17,482 bases of DNA from Oscillospiraceae bacterium (GTDB lineage: Bacteria > Bacillota > Clostridia > Oscillospirales > Ruminococcaceae). The stretch covers positions 1-17,482 of the forward strand of contig CAAGCE010000287.1 in assembly GCA_900768245.1 (NCBI GenBank), given 5' to 3'. The notes under the pieces were generated by a model, which had not been told where the DNA came from, ran no database searches, and saw nothing but the letters and a program-made list of their open reading frames with translations. The position numbers and the translations under genes are program-made. Shown here one piece after another: positions 7,483 through 14,423 of this stretch (the stretch's first letter is position 1; each line of letters begins with the position of its first letter).

Positions 7483-7548
7483 ATAAAAACAAAAACAAAG
7501 CAAAACTTGGATTTAACGCAGTTTATTGTATTACATTTTATTTTGTAC

Positions 7549-7577
7549 TTGACAAATCATAAAATATGTTTTATATT
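7549..7577 (+). promoter_or_regulatory. Promoter for the hisS-aspS T-box transcript
   Basis: TTGACA at 7549-7554 and TATATT at 7572-7577 with a 17-base spacer. The predicted start near 7584 is about ten bases before the first T-box stem. Confidence 0.8.
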
Positions 7578-7592
7578 ATTAGTATACGATAT

Positions 7593-7814
7593 AAGCTGCG
7601 ACGGAGAGAGTAGCTTTTCATTCCGGCAAAGAGAAAGCAGGGACGGTGTGACTGCTGCGGAATGATCTGTGAAGGACACTTCTGAGCTTCCGTATGAATA
7701 AAAGTACGGACGTTTTCCGCGTTAAGGACTAATGAGAACGGTATATCCGTTGAATTAGGGTGGCAACACGCTGTTTCAGTCGTCCCTTGATTGTATGCAA
7801 GGACGGCTTTTTTT
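7593..7814 (+). promoter_or_regulatory. T-box riboswitch controlling hisS-aspS, probably sensing tRNA-Asp
   Basis: A tRNA-sensing transcription attenuator. Stem I: base AAGCT 7593-7597 with AGCTT 7685-7689, AGTA of the specifier loop at 7609-7612, CATTCCG 7619-7625 with CGGAATG 7658-7664, and the distal AGGGACGGTGTGA element at 7639-7651. Specifier-loop strand: GACAC at 7675-7679, holding GAC (Asp) and an overlapping CAC (His). Stem II: 7689-7694 with 7705-7710. Stem III: 7711-7717 with 7734-7740. T-box sequence: AGGGTGGCAACACG at 7757-7770. Terminator: about 7779-7789 with 7798-7807, then seven T. The acceptor-pairing bulge is TGGC, whose last base fits a discriminator G, as in bacterial tRNA-Asp; bacterial tRNA-His has C73. 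Uncharged tRNA would favour the antiterminator and so raise expression. Confidence 0.93.
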
Positions 7815-7835
7815 ATTTTAAGAAAGGAGATCATT

Positions 7836-9161
7836 ATGGCATTGATAGCACAGAAACCTAAAGGCACTCAGGACGTTAGACCGGAGGAGGTTTATAAATG
7901 GCATACTGTCGAAAAGCTCGCTTCCGATACCGCCGAGTGTTACGGCTTCAGGGAAATACGCTTCCCCACCTTTGAAAATACATCGCTTTTTAAAAGAAGT
8001 GTTGGCGATACTACCGATGTTGTACAGAAGGAAATATACAGCGTGACCGCTAAAAGCTCCGCTAACGGCAAGGACGCTGATGACTTTACTCTCCGTCCCG
8101 AAGGTACAGCAGGTGCTGCAAGAGCAGTTATCGAAAACGGACTTCTTAATGAAGCACTTCCTCAGAAGGTCTATTACCTTATTTCCTGCTTCCGTCACGA
8201 AAAACCGCAGGCAGGCAGACTTCGTGAGTTCCACCAGTTCGGCGCAGAAATGTACGGCAGCGCACTTCCGTCCGCTGACGCTGATATGATAGCAATGGCA
8301 AAGACCTTTATCGAACGCCTTGGAATAAAGGATATTGTTCTCAATATCAATTCTATCGGCTGCCCGAAATGCCGTGCCGAGTATCATAAGGCACTCAAAG
8401 CTTACTTTGAATCACGCAAAGAAGAGCTTTGCGGCACTTGCCGGGAAAGACTTGAAAAAAATCCTATGAGAATACTCGACTGCAAGAGCCCTATCTGTCA
8501 GGATATTGCAAAGGACGCTCCGGTTATCCTCGATTACCTTTGCGATGATTGCAGCAGTCACTTTGAAAAGCTTAAAAAGCACCTCGATGCTATGAATATC
8601 GAATATACCGTAAATCCTAAGATAGTAAGAGGTCTTGACTACTATACAAAAACAGTTTTCGAGTTCGTTTCAACACATATCGGCGCACAGGGTACTATCT
8701 GCGGCGGCGGACGTTATGACGGTCTTATTGAACAGCTTGGAGGAAATCCAACACCTGCCCTTGGCTTTGCAATGGGTATCGAACGTCTTATTATGACAAT
8801 GGAAAATCAGGGCTGCGAGTTTGCACCTGCGAAAAAGTGCAATCTTTATATTGCGGCAATGGACGAAAAGGCTCTTGATAAGACTATCGTAATGGTAAAG
8901 AAGCTCCGTGACGAAGGCTACTGGGTAGAATATGACGTTGTTGGCAGAGGTCTTAAAGCACAGATGAAATATGCCAATAAGATAGGTGCGTCGTTTGTTA
9001 TCGTGCTTGGCGATAACGAGCTTGAAAGTGGCAAGGCAATGCTAAAAAATATGACAACGGGAGAGCAGACGGAAATTTCTATCGGCGATGATTTTATTGA
9101 GCATTTTTCAAATAACGTTGTTGCTGATATGTTCAGCAATACACTCAATGATCTGGGTTGA
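7836..9161 (+). CDS. hisS: Histidyl-tRNA synthetase
   Basis: A class II synthetase of 441 residues that charges tRNA-His in the cytoplasm. Motif 2 is FRHEKPQAGRLREFHQFG, starting at F119. The histidine-specific signature RGLDYY lies at about 265-270, followed by GGGRYDGLIEQLGG and motif 3 GFAMGIERL. The last 90 or so residues form the anticodon-binding domain. The start is set at ATG 7836, preceded by AAGGAG at 7824-7829 with a 6-base spacer. An upstream TTG at 7791 lies in the T-box terminator loop and is not credible. The gene is the first in the T-box-controlled unit, 34 bases before aspS. The four-cysteine insert near residues 172-232 (CPKC, CGTC, CDDC) resembles a metal-binding knob seen in some Firmicutes HisRS. 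Confidence 0.97.
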   Translation: MALIAQKPKGTQDVRPEEVYKWHTVEKLASDTAECYGFREIRFPTFENTSLFKRSVGDTTDVVQKEIYSVTAKSSANGKDADDFTLRPEGTAGAARAVIENGLLNEALPQKVYYLISCFRHEKPQAGRLREFHQFGAEMYGSALPSADADMIAMAKTFIERLGIKDIVLNINSIGCPKCRAEYHKALKAYFESRKEELCGTCRERLEKNPMRILDCKSPICQDIAKDAPVILDYLCDDCSSHFEKLKKHLDAMNIEYTVNPKIVRGLDYYTKTVFEFVSTHIGAQGTICGGGRYDGLIEQLGGNPTPALGFAMGIERLIMTMENQGCEFAPAKKCNLYIAAMDEKALDKTIVMVKKLRDEGYWVEYDVVGRGLKAQMKYANKIGASFVIVLGDNELESGKAMLKNMTTGEQTEISIGDDFIEHFSNNVVADMFSNTLNDLG

Positions 9162-9195
9162 TCCCCTAAAACAAAATTGAAAGGAAGTCTATAAA

Positions 9196-10977
9196 ATGGC
9201 AGATACAATGGCAGGGCTCCACCGCACACATTACTGCGGCGAGGTGCTTAATGCAGGCGAAACAGTTACAGTAGGCGGCTACGTTGACACGGTAAGAAAC
9301 AAGGGCGGTATCATATTTATCGTTCTCCGTGACAGAACAGGCGTTGTTCAGCTTACATTCAATGAAACAACAGATAAGGCAGTCTTTGAAAAGGCTGCAT
9401 TATGCCATTCGGAATATGTTGTTATGGCAAAGGGTGAAGTCCGTGAGCGTGAAAGCGTAAACGATAAAATAGCAACAGGCAAGGTCGAAATCTTCGTTGA
9501 TGACCTCCGTATACTTGCAAAGGCACAGACACCTCCGTTTGAAATTGTCGATAACACAAATACAAATGAAGAGCTTCGCCTTAAATACCGTTATCTCGAC
9601 CTCCGCCGCAAAAAGCTTCAGGATAATATCATCAAGAGAAGCAAGATAGCAAAGGTAGCAAGAGATTATTTTGCTGAAAACGGCTTTATCGAAATCGAAA
9701 CCCCTATGATGATAAAGTCAACACCTGAAGGTGCTCGTGACTACCTCGTTCCGTCAAGAGTTCACCCGGGCAAGTTCTATGCTCTTCCGCAGTCACCTCA
9801 GATCTATAAGCAGCTCCTTATGATAGCAGGCTTCGACCGTTATATCCAGCTTGCAAGATGTTTCCGTGACGAGGATCTCAGAGCAGACCGTCAGCCTGAA
9901 TTTACTCAGATAGACCTTGAAATGTCCTTTGTTGACGTTGAAGATATTATGAAAATGGCTGAGGGATTTGTTCAGCGTGAATTCAAGGAGGTTATGGGAA
10001 TCGACATTCCTGTTCCGCTCCCAAGACTTAAATATACAGATGCTATGAACCGTTACGGCTCTGATAAGCCTGATACACGTTTCGGTATGGAGATAGTTGA
10101 TATTTCCGATAAGGTAAAGAACTGCGGCTTCGGCGTGTTCACCTCCGCAATTGAAGCAGGCGGCTCAGTAAGAGCTATCACAGCAAAGAACGCAGCATCA
10201 GTCCTCACAAGAAAAGAGATCGACAAGCTCACAGAATATGTAAGAGGCATCGGCGCAAAGGGACTGGCATATGTACGCTGGGTAGATGACGCACCAAGCT
10301 GCTCATTTGCAAAGTTTATGGGCGAAGGCGAGCTTGAAGCTATCCTTGAAGCAGTTGGAGCAGAAAAGGGCGACGTTGTTCTTATCGTTGCAGACAAGAA
10401 CAGCACAGTTCTTTCTTCACTGGGCGCACTCCGTCTTAAAGTGGCTAAACAGCTTGATATTATCCCTGAGGGCAAGTATAATTTCCTCTGGATAACAGAA
10501 TTCCCGTTCTTTGAATGGAATGAAGATACAAAGCATTGGGACGCTATGCACCACCCATTCACAATGCCAATGGACGAATGCTTACAGTATCTTGACAGCG
10601 CACCTGAAAAGGTATTTGCAAAGGCATATGACCTTGTTCTTAACGGAACAGAGCTTTCCAGCGGCTCTATCAGAATCACAGACTATGAGCTTCAGCAGAA
10701 GATGTTTGAAGCACTCGGACTTACAGATGAAGAGATACAGGCGAAGTTTGGCTTCCTTGTTGACGCATATAAGTACGGCGCAGCACCGCACGGCGGTATG
10801 GGTATCGGACTTGACCGTCTTGCAATGATAATGTGCGGCGCAGACAGTCTCCGTGACGTAACAGCATTCCCGAAGGTACAGAATGCATCAGAGCTTATGT
10901 CAGCCTGCCCTGCGGAAGTTGACAGCGAGAGCCTTGACATTCTCGGCATCAAGGTAACAAAGAAAGAAGAAGAATAA
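9196..10977 (+). CDS. aspS: Aspartyl-tRNA synthetase, bacterial type
   Basis: A class IIb synthetase of 593 residues that charges tRNA-Asp. It has an N-terminal OB-fold anticodon-binding domain (about 1-110), motif 1 around FIEIETPMMIKSTPEGARDY, motif 2 FRDEDLRADRQPEFTQID starting at F223, the bacterial-specific GAD insertion (about 285-410), and motif 3 GIGLDRLAM starting at G536. Length and domain order are those of ordinary bacterial AspRS. AAGGAAG lies ten bases before the ATG. It is the second gene behind the T-box, consistent with that leader reading GAC and matching the tRNA-Asp discriminator. Whether it also charges tRNA-Asn (non-discriminating type) cannot be told here, since no gatCAB or asnS is present in the window. 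Confidence 0.97.
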   Translation: MADTMAGLHRTHYCGEVLNAGETVTVGGYVDTVRNKGGIIFIVLRDRTGVVQLTFNETTDKAVFEKAALCHSEYVVMAKGEVRERESVNDKIATGKVEIFVDDLRILAKAQTPPFEIVDNTNTNEELRLKYRYLDLRRKKLQDNIIKRSKIAKVARDYFAENGFIEIETPMMIKSTPEGARDYLVPSRVHPGKFYALPQSPQIYKQLLMIAGFDRYIQLARCFRDEDLRADRQPEFTQIDLEMSFVDVEDIMKMAEGFVQREFKEVMGIDIPVPLPRLKYTDAMNRYGSDKPDTRFGMEIVDISDKVKNCGFGVFTSAIEAGGSVRAITAKNAASVLTRKEIDKLTEYVRGIGAKGLAYVRWVDDAPSCSFAKFMGEGELEAILEAVGAEKGDVVLIVADKNSTVLSSLGALRLKVAKQLDIIPEGKYNFLWITEFPFFEWNEDTKHWDAMHHPFTMPMDECLQYLDSAPEKVFAKAYDLVLNGTELSSGSIRITDYELQQKMFEALGLTDEEIQAKFGFLVDAYKYGAAPHGGMGIGLDRLAMIMCGADSLRDVTAFPKVQNASELMSACPAEVDSESLDILGIKVTKKEEE

Positions 10978-10989
10978 CTAATAAAAAGG

Positions 10990-11027
10990 AAGGACGGCTG
11001 CTCAGTTGGAGTAAGCCGTCCTTTTGT
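10990..11027. terminator. Bidirectional terminator between aspS and the LOR gene
   Basis: AAGGACGGCT at 10990-10999 pairs perfectly with AGCCGTCCTT at 11014-11023. On the plus strand it ends in CTTTTG. On the minus strand the hairpin is followed by CCTTTTTATT (from 10989 downwards). It can therefore serve both the aspS transcript and the convergent minus-strand gene. Confidence 0.85.
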
Positions 11028-11042
11028 TATAAGTAGTGCTGA

Positions 11043-11531
11043 TCAAATATCATAATCGTGGCTGCCGATGACCGCACGTTTTTCAGCGTCAATAGCCAGA
11101 GCAATAAGCAAGCCTTCCAGAGCATTTGCATCATCGGCAATGTCGATAGTATAAGTATCTGTAAGATTAAGAAGCTCCTTTTCAACAGTCATAATGCGTG
11201 TGCCGTTGTCATAAATGGAAAAATCCCAGCCGAGAATATCGCCCTCAACGGACCAGCCCTTGTAATCAAGAATATATTCGGGCATAAAGAGAGTAAGTTT
11301 TTTCTTAACACAGCCCATATAAGTTCCGTCCATATATATTTCATAGGTCGGGAGGAATTTCAGAATTTTTTGTTTGAGCTGAGCGACATTATTACCGTTA
11401 GCATCATAGACAAACATATTTTTTCCGAGAGCAATGCGGGATTTAACGGTATAAGCAATGCTGTCGTCCTCATAGAAAACATTGAAGCTGTCAAGGAAAG
11501 ATAAAAGCTTTTGTTTAAGAAGCAGTTTCAT
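11043..11531 (-). CDS. LURP-one-related (LOR, tubby-like fold) protein
   Basis: A 162-residue soluble protein of alternating short beta strands, with the layout of the LURP-one-related family (DUF567; YxjI in B. subtilis): MKLLLKQKLLSFLDSF, then YTVKSRIALGKNMFVYDANG, then QKILKFLPTYEIYMDG, and a WSVEGDILGWDFSIYDNG core. Biochemical function of the bacterial members is unknown; the fold resembles tubby/scramblase-like barrels. The ATG at 11531 is chosen because AAAGGAG lies eight bases upstream. An in-frame TTG/ATG extension to 11579 would run through the promoter. The gene has a consensus promoter of its own and shares a terminator with aspS, so it forms a single-gene unit. Confidence 0.85.
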   Translation of the reverse strand: MKLLLKQKLLSFLDSFNVFYEDDSIAYTVKSRIALGKNMFVYDANGNNVAQLKQKILKFLPTYEIYMDGTYMGCVKKKLTLFMPEYILDYKGWSVEGDILGWDFSIYDNGTRIMTVEKELLNLTDTYTIDIADDANALEGLLIALAIDAEKRAVIGSHDYDI

Positions 11532-11561
11532 AAGCGAACTCCTTTCAGGAATATATGTTGT

Positions 11562-11590
11562 ATTATAACATAAAAGCACAGATATGTCAA
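11562..11590 (-). promoter_or_regulatory. Consensus promoter for the LOR gene
   Basis: On the minus strand TTGACA (11590-11585) and TATAAT (11567-11562) are both perfect, with a 17-base spacer. The start codon is 30 bases downstream of the -10 box. Confidence 0.88.
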
Positions 11591-11737
11591 AATGAAGAAT
11601 ATTTATATTTTTTTATTTAGGGCGGTGGCATTAAGTTTGCTGTAAGCCGAGGGATAGCAAGCCGCCGCGGTCGCAGCATAGCACAAAACCCAATGAGCGA
11701 AACAAAAGCAGCAGCGCACCCATATAAAAGTTTCGGT

Positions 11738-11757
11738 CAAGCCTTTTCAAAGGCTTG
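11738..11757 (+). other. Conserved short hairpin in the left arm of copy C
   Basis: CAAGCCTTT pairs with AAAGGCTTG across a TC loop, directly after the TTTCGGT box. The same 20 bases occur at 17446-17465 in copy E. In copy A the equivalent hairpin is split by an insertion. Confidence 0.7.
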
Positions 11758-11980
11758 CAGGGTCGAGGGACAGCGTCCTCGTCGCTCCCGCAGGAGCGAA
11801 ATCCCCCAAGCGCATTCTAACAGTGCAAGCAAGATAAAAGATAGAAAAACAAAACTAACAAATCAAAAGCGCAATGCAGCTCAAAAAAGTAAAACCAAGA
11901 GAAGTAACGAAAACCACTATCTAAATAAAACGGTTAATCTGCATTGCGCTAATTCTATATTATCCAAACCAAACCACGCC

Positions 11981-12021
11981 TTTTCAAAATTTGCAAGCGT
12001 AAGCGGAGCAAATTTTGAAAA
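11981..12021 (+). other. 14-pair hairpin, left arm of copy C
   Basis: 11981-11994 pairs perfectly with 12008-12021 around a 13-base loop AAGCGTAAGCGGA. It corresponds to the hairpin at 12270-12310 in the other arm, from which it differs at two stem pairs, both compensated. Confidence 0.8.
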
Positions 12022-12065
12022 CAAAGCAAAATTATAAAATCAAAGATGCCAAGCTAAATCACATC

Positions 12066-12118
12066 TTGCCGTAAACGATACATTCAAGCGACAGCGCAGA
12101 ATTATCGTTTATAGGCAA
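12066..12118 (+). other. Hairpin in the centre of copy C
   Basis: TTGCC (12066-12070) and TAAACGATA (12072-12080) pair with TATCGTTTA (12103-12111) and GGCAA (12114-12118), with small bulges and a 22-base loop. It lies in the unique centre between the two arms. Confidence 0.55.
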
Positions 12119-12248
12119 CGGGGCAAAAGTAAAATTCAATCAGATACAGCAGTACGTTGAAAATAGTGCATTAATGGCGACGATGTTCAGCATAGTTTTG
12201 TTTGCTATCCTTATGTATCTGCTGGTTTGGTTTCGTTGCGGAATTTAA
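12075..12248 (+). pseudogene. Possible remnant of a small single-helix membrane protein
   Basis: Between the arms of copy C a frame stays open for 57 codons to the TAA at 12246-12248. From ATG 12174 it would give 24 residues with one strongly hydrophobic helix (FSIVLFAILMYLLVW). The upstream 33 codons read like ordinary protein (for example AKVKFNQIQQYVENSA) but have no ATG, GTG or TTG start at the open end; the first codon is ACG. No ribosome binding site is seen at either position. It could be a decayed gene carried by the element, a very short protein, or chance. Not recognised. Confidence 0.25.
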
Positions 12249-12269
12249 CTCGCTTATAACTTTGCTTCG

Positions 12270-12310
12270 TTTTCATAATTTACTCCGCTTACGCTCGTAA
12301 ATTATGAAAA
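12270..12310 (-). other. 14-pair hairpin, right arm of copy C
   Basis: 12270-12283 pairs perfectly with 12297-12310. Read on the minus strand, the loop matches that of the left-arm hairpin at 12 of 13 positions, while two stem pairs differ and remain paired. Confidence 0.8.
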
Positions 12311-12679
12311 GGGTTACTTTTGTTTTATAGAATTAGAGCAATGCAGATTATTGGGTCATTTCAGATTGTAACTGACGTTACATCTGTCGTACCAACATTT
12401 TTTGCTGCATTGCGCTTTTTGATTTGTTAGTTTTGCTTGGCTTTACTGTTGCTTTTGCTTTCGCTGTTAGATTGCGCCGGGGGAGTTTCGCTCCTGCGGG
12501 AGCGATTTAGTGGGGCTACTCGCCCCCCTTAAAACCCCCTCGCCAGCTGGGCTCAGCTGGACCAGCTTATGGGGTTCGCTTGGTACTTACGACCGCGGCG
12601 GAACACTATCTTACAGCTTACAGCCAACTTCAAACCGCCGCCCTAAATAAAATAAAAAAACAAGGCACTTAATTACACA

Positions 12680-13144
12680 TTACAATTCCAATCTCATTTC
12701 AGTTGAGCCGTTGCCTCTTACGACGAAACCGTTTTTCAGGTAAAGAGGCTTACCCATTCTCGTTGCAGACAGGTCTATACACGTCACTCCGTCTGCTTTT
12801 GCATCGGCTATAAGGCGGTGAAGTATACTCGATGCCACGCCCTGACGTCTGAATTTTTCCTTTGTATACACGTTCATCAGCACGGCAGTCTTGCCGTTGA
12901 TAAAGTGGGTATTCGCCGGCTTTTCTATGGTTATATAGAATATTACTGCCGCAGGCTCGCCGTTTTCTTCGGCTATATAGGCTGTGAAATCCTGCCCGAT
13001 ATGACGGTCAAAATAGTCGGGAAGCTGTTTATTCAGCTTTTCCGTCTGCTCGGGTGTAAGCTCCCCAACATCGTCGTAAAGATACGAAAAGCGGAAGTCT
13101 ATCAGTGTCGGTATATCATCTTTTGTTGCTGTCCTTATATTCAT
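12680..13144 (-). CDS. GNAT-family N-acetyltransferase
   Basis: A 154-residue single-domain acetyltransferase that uses acetyl-CoA. The opening MNIRTATKDDIPTLIDF is the standard GNAT N-terminus, a YIAEENGEPAAVIFY strand pair lies near 56-70, and motif A RRQGVAS (99-105) binds the coenzyme pyrophosphate. The distal segment GKPLYLKNGFV is the typical motif B end. The substrate cannot be read from sequence. The ATG lies one base beyond the potD stop, with AAGGA about 12 bases upstream, so it is most likely the last gene of the pot operon. That suggests a polyamine or another amine as substrate, but the protein is not obviously SpeG-like, and a peptide or small-molecule substrate is equally possible. 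Confidence 0.88.
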   Translation of the reverse strand: MNIRTATKDDIPTLIDFRFSYLYDDVGELTPEQTEKLNKQLPDYFDRHIGQDFTAYIAEENGEPAAVIFYITIEKPANTHFINGKTAVLMNVYTKEKFRRQGVASSILHRLIADAKADGVTCIDLSATRMGKPLYLKNGFVVRGNGSTEMRLEL

Positions 13145-13145
13145 T

Positions 13146-14423
13146 TTAAAACATATCCTTTTTGTTTTTGATGTAACGTCTTATGAGTATTCCTATTGAT
13201 GTCAGAATACATATGAGCAGGAACACGGGTACTATCCACTTGTTTTTGGTTTCATCCTGTGTGGATTTCAGCTCTGTCCAGAGATCCTGCATTTTTCTGT
13301 TGGCATCATCGGAGAGGTTTTTGAATATCTCGGTATGTGTATCAAGATATTCAGAATCAAGATAGGAGATACCGTCGTTCTTTATATCATCGTCAAGCTT
13401 TTCAAGTGCGGCACTGTTCGGCGTTGAATATCCGATATATGTGGTCGTTGCGTAGGCAATATCAGGCTCGCACATAAAGTTGATATACATTTCGGCTGCT
13501 TCCTTCTGCTTTGCCGAGGTCGGTATACACATTGCATCGATAAAAAGGTTAGTTCCGCTTTCGGGGATAACAAATCCAAGATCCTCATACTCGTCCATAA
13601 GCGTTACTGCGTCACCTGCATAGTATGGCGCAATAAGTGCCTCTCCTGCACCCATTTTATCAAATATCTCGTCCATTACATATGCCTGAATGACCTTTTT
13701 CTGCTCTTTAAGCAGGTCGGCACATTCTTCAAGCTGCTTTTCGTCCTCTGTATTAAGGGAATATCCAAGCCTCAGCTGTGCTATTGCAAATGCATCACGG
13801 GGGTTATCGAACATAAGGATACTGTCAGCATAGTCCTCATTCCAGAGTATATCCCAGTCGATCTCTTCAGCGGGAATATCTATCATTGTTGTATCGTAAA
13901 TTATTCCGACAGTTCCCCACGTATACGGTACGGAATACTCGTTTTCAGGGTCATATGCAGGGTCAACAAACGATTCGGTAATATATTTGAAGTTGGGAAT
14001 ATTGTCGAAATCCAGCTTCTGTATCATATTTTCCTTTATCATTCGTGAGATCATATAGTCAGACGGAATGATTATATCATAGCTTGCTCCGCCGCCTTTA
14101 AGCTTTGCGTAAAGCTCTTCATTTGTTGCATAGTTTGTATAGTTCACCTTAATGCCCGTAAGCTTTGTGAACTCGGAATTTACTGCGATAGTACCCTCGT
14201 CCGAACCGTCAGAGATATACTCGCCCCAGTTGTAGACATTTATTGATATTCCTTTGTCACGGAAGCGGCTGTAATACTCGTCATCGGCAATAGTAAGGGT
14301 CTGCACCTCTGTTTCTTCCTCTTCGTCGCTCACCTGCTCGGTCTGTGCTGAGCAGGAGGTCAGCATACCGCACACAAGCACGGCTGACATCAGAACCCCA
14401 AGGGTCATTTTTCTGTTTTTCAA
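13146..14423 (-). CDS. potD: Polyamine ABC transporter substrate-binding lipoprotein with extra C-terminal membrane helix
   Basis: Captures spermidine/putrescine outside the cell and delivers it to PotB-PotC. A lipoprotein signal with lipobox L21-T-S-C24 is followed by an acidic linker and the PotD fold: INVYNWGEYISDGS near 60-73, YDIIIPSDYMISRM near 115-128, VPYTWGTVGIIYDTT near 163-177, and CEPDIAYATTTYIGYSTPN towards the end. Unusually, residues 396-414 form a hydrophobic helix followed by RRYIKNKK, so the protein seems held at both ends. The start is TTG 14423, which overlaps the potC stop (TTGA) and has AAGGGGG seven bases upstream. ATG 14408 is the alternative but leaves a poorer signal and no well-spaced binding site. 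At 425 residues it is about 70 longer than typical PotD, explained by the linker and the C-terminal helix. Confidence 0.92.
   Translation of the reverse strand: MKNRKMTLGVLMSAVLVCGMLTSCSAQTEQVSDEEEETEVQTLTIADDEYYSRFRDKGISINVYNWGEYISDGSDEGTIAVNSEFTKLTGIKVNYTNYATNEELYAKLKGGGASYDIIIPSDYMISRMIKENMIQKLDFDNIPNFKYITESFVDPAYDPENEYSVPYTWGTVGIIYDTTMIDIPAEEIDWDILWNEDYADSILMFDNPRDAFAIAQLRLGYSLNTEDEKQLEECADLLKEQKKVIQAYVMDEIFDKMGAGEALIAPYYAGDAVTLMDEYEDLGFVIPESGTNLFIDAMCIPTSAKQKEAAEMYINFMCEPDIAYATTTYIGYSTPNSAALEKLDDDIKNDGISYLDSEYLDTHTEIFKNLSDDANRKMQDLWTELKSTQDETKNKWIVPVFLLICILTSIGILIRRYIKNKKDMF

Larger units (their letters stand above)
11611..12664. repeat. Dispersed repeat element, copy C: large imperfect inverted repeat
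   Basis: The 1.05-kb gap between the LOR promoter and the acetyltransferase gene is filled by two opposed arms, about 11611-12037 and 12253-12664, around a centre of about 215 bases. Read inward, both arms carry in the same order the GGCGG/CCGCGGTCG end module, a TCGCTCC-cgca-GGAGCGA hairpin (11782-11799 and 12488-12505), an AACAAATCAAAA..GCGCAATGCAGC box, its partner TGCATTG..CTAATTCTAT, and a 14-pair hairpin with a GCGTAAGCGGA loop. Arms diverge between the end module and the first hairpin. No transposase or sizeable gene is visible. It may be a non-autonomous mobile element, a tandem inversion of one element, or a structured RNA locus. A 114-codon Lys/Arg-rich frame at 11693-12037 follows the repeat and is not considered a gene. 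Confidence 0.8.

Noticed and set aside
7791..7835. Upstream start for hisS
   Set aside because: It would begin in the loop of the T-box terminator, so it could not be a regulated start. ATG 7836 has AAGGAG six bases upstream.
7818..8387. 189-codon minus-strand open frame opposite hisS
   Set aside because: It is a shadow of the strongly conserved hisS coding sequence and resembles no protein.
11693..12037. 114-codon Lys/Arg-rich open frame in the left arm of copy C
   Set aside because: It runs through the conserved repeat boxes and hairpins, is compositionally unlike the neighbouring proteins, has no clear ribosome binding site, and its sequence follows from the repeat rather than a protein family.
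11611..12664. CRISPR array or tandem repeat array in the 1-kb gap
   Set aside because: The repeats are inverted and nested, not regularly spaced direct repeats, and there are no cas genes.
11611..12664. Complete insertion sequence
   Set aside because: It has inverted ends but no transposase frame of any size and no clear target duplication. It was kept as a repeat of unknown type.
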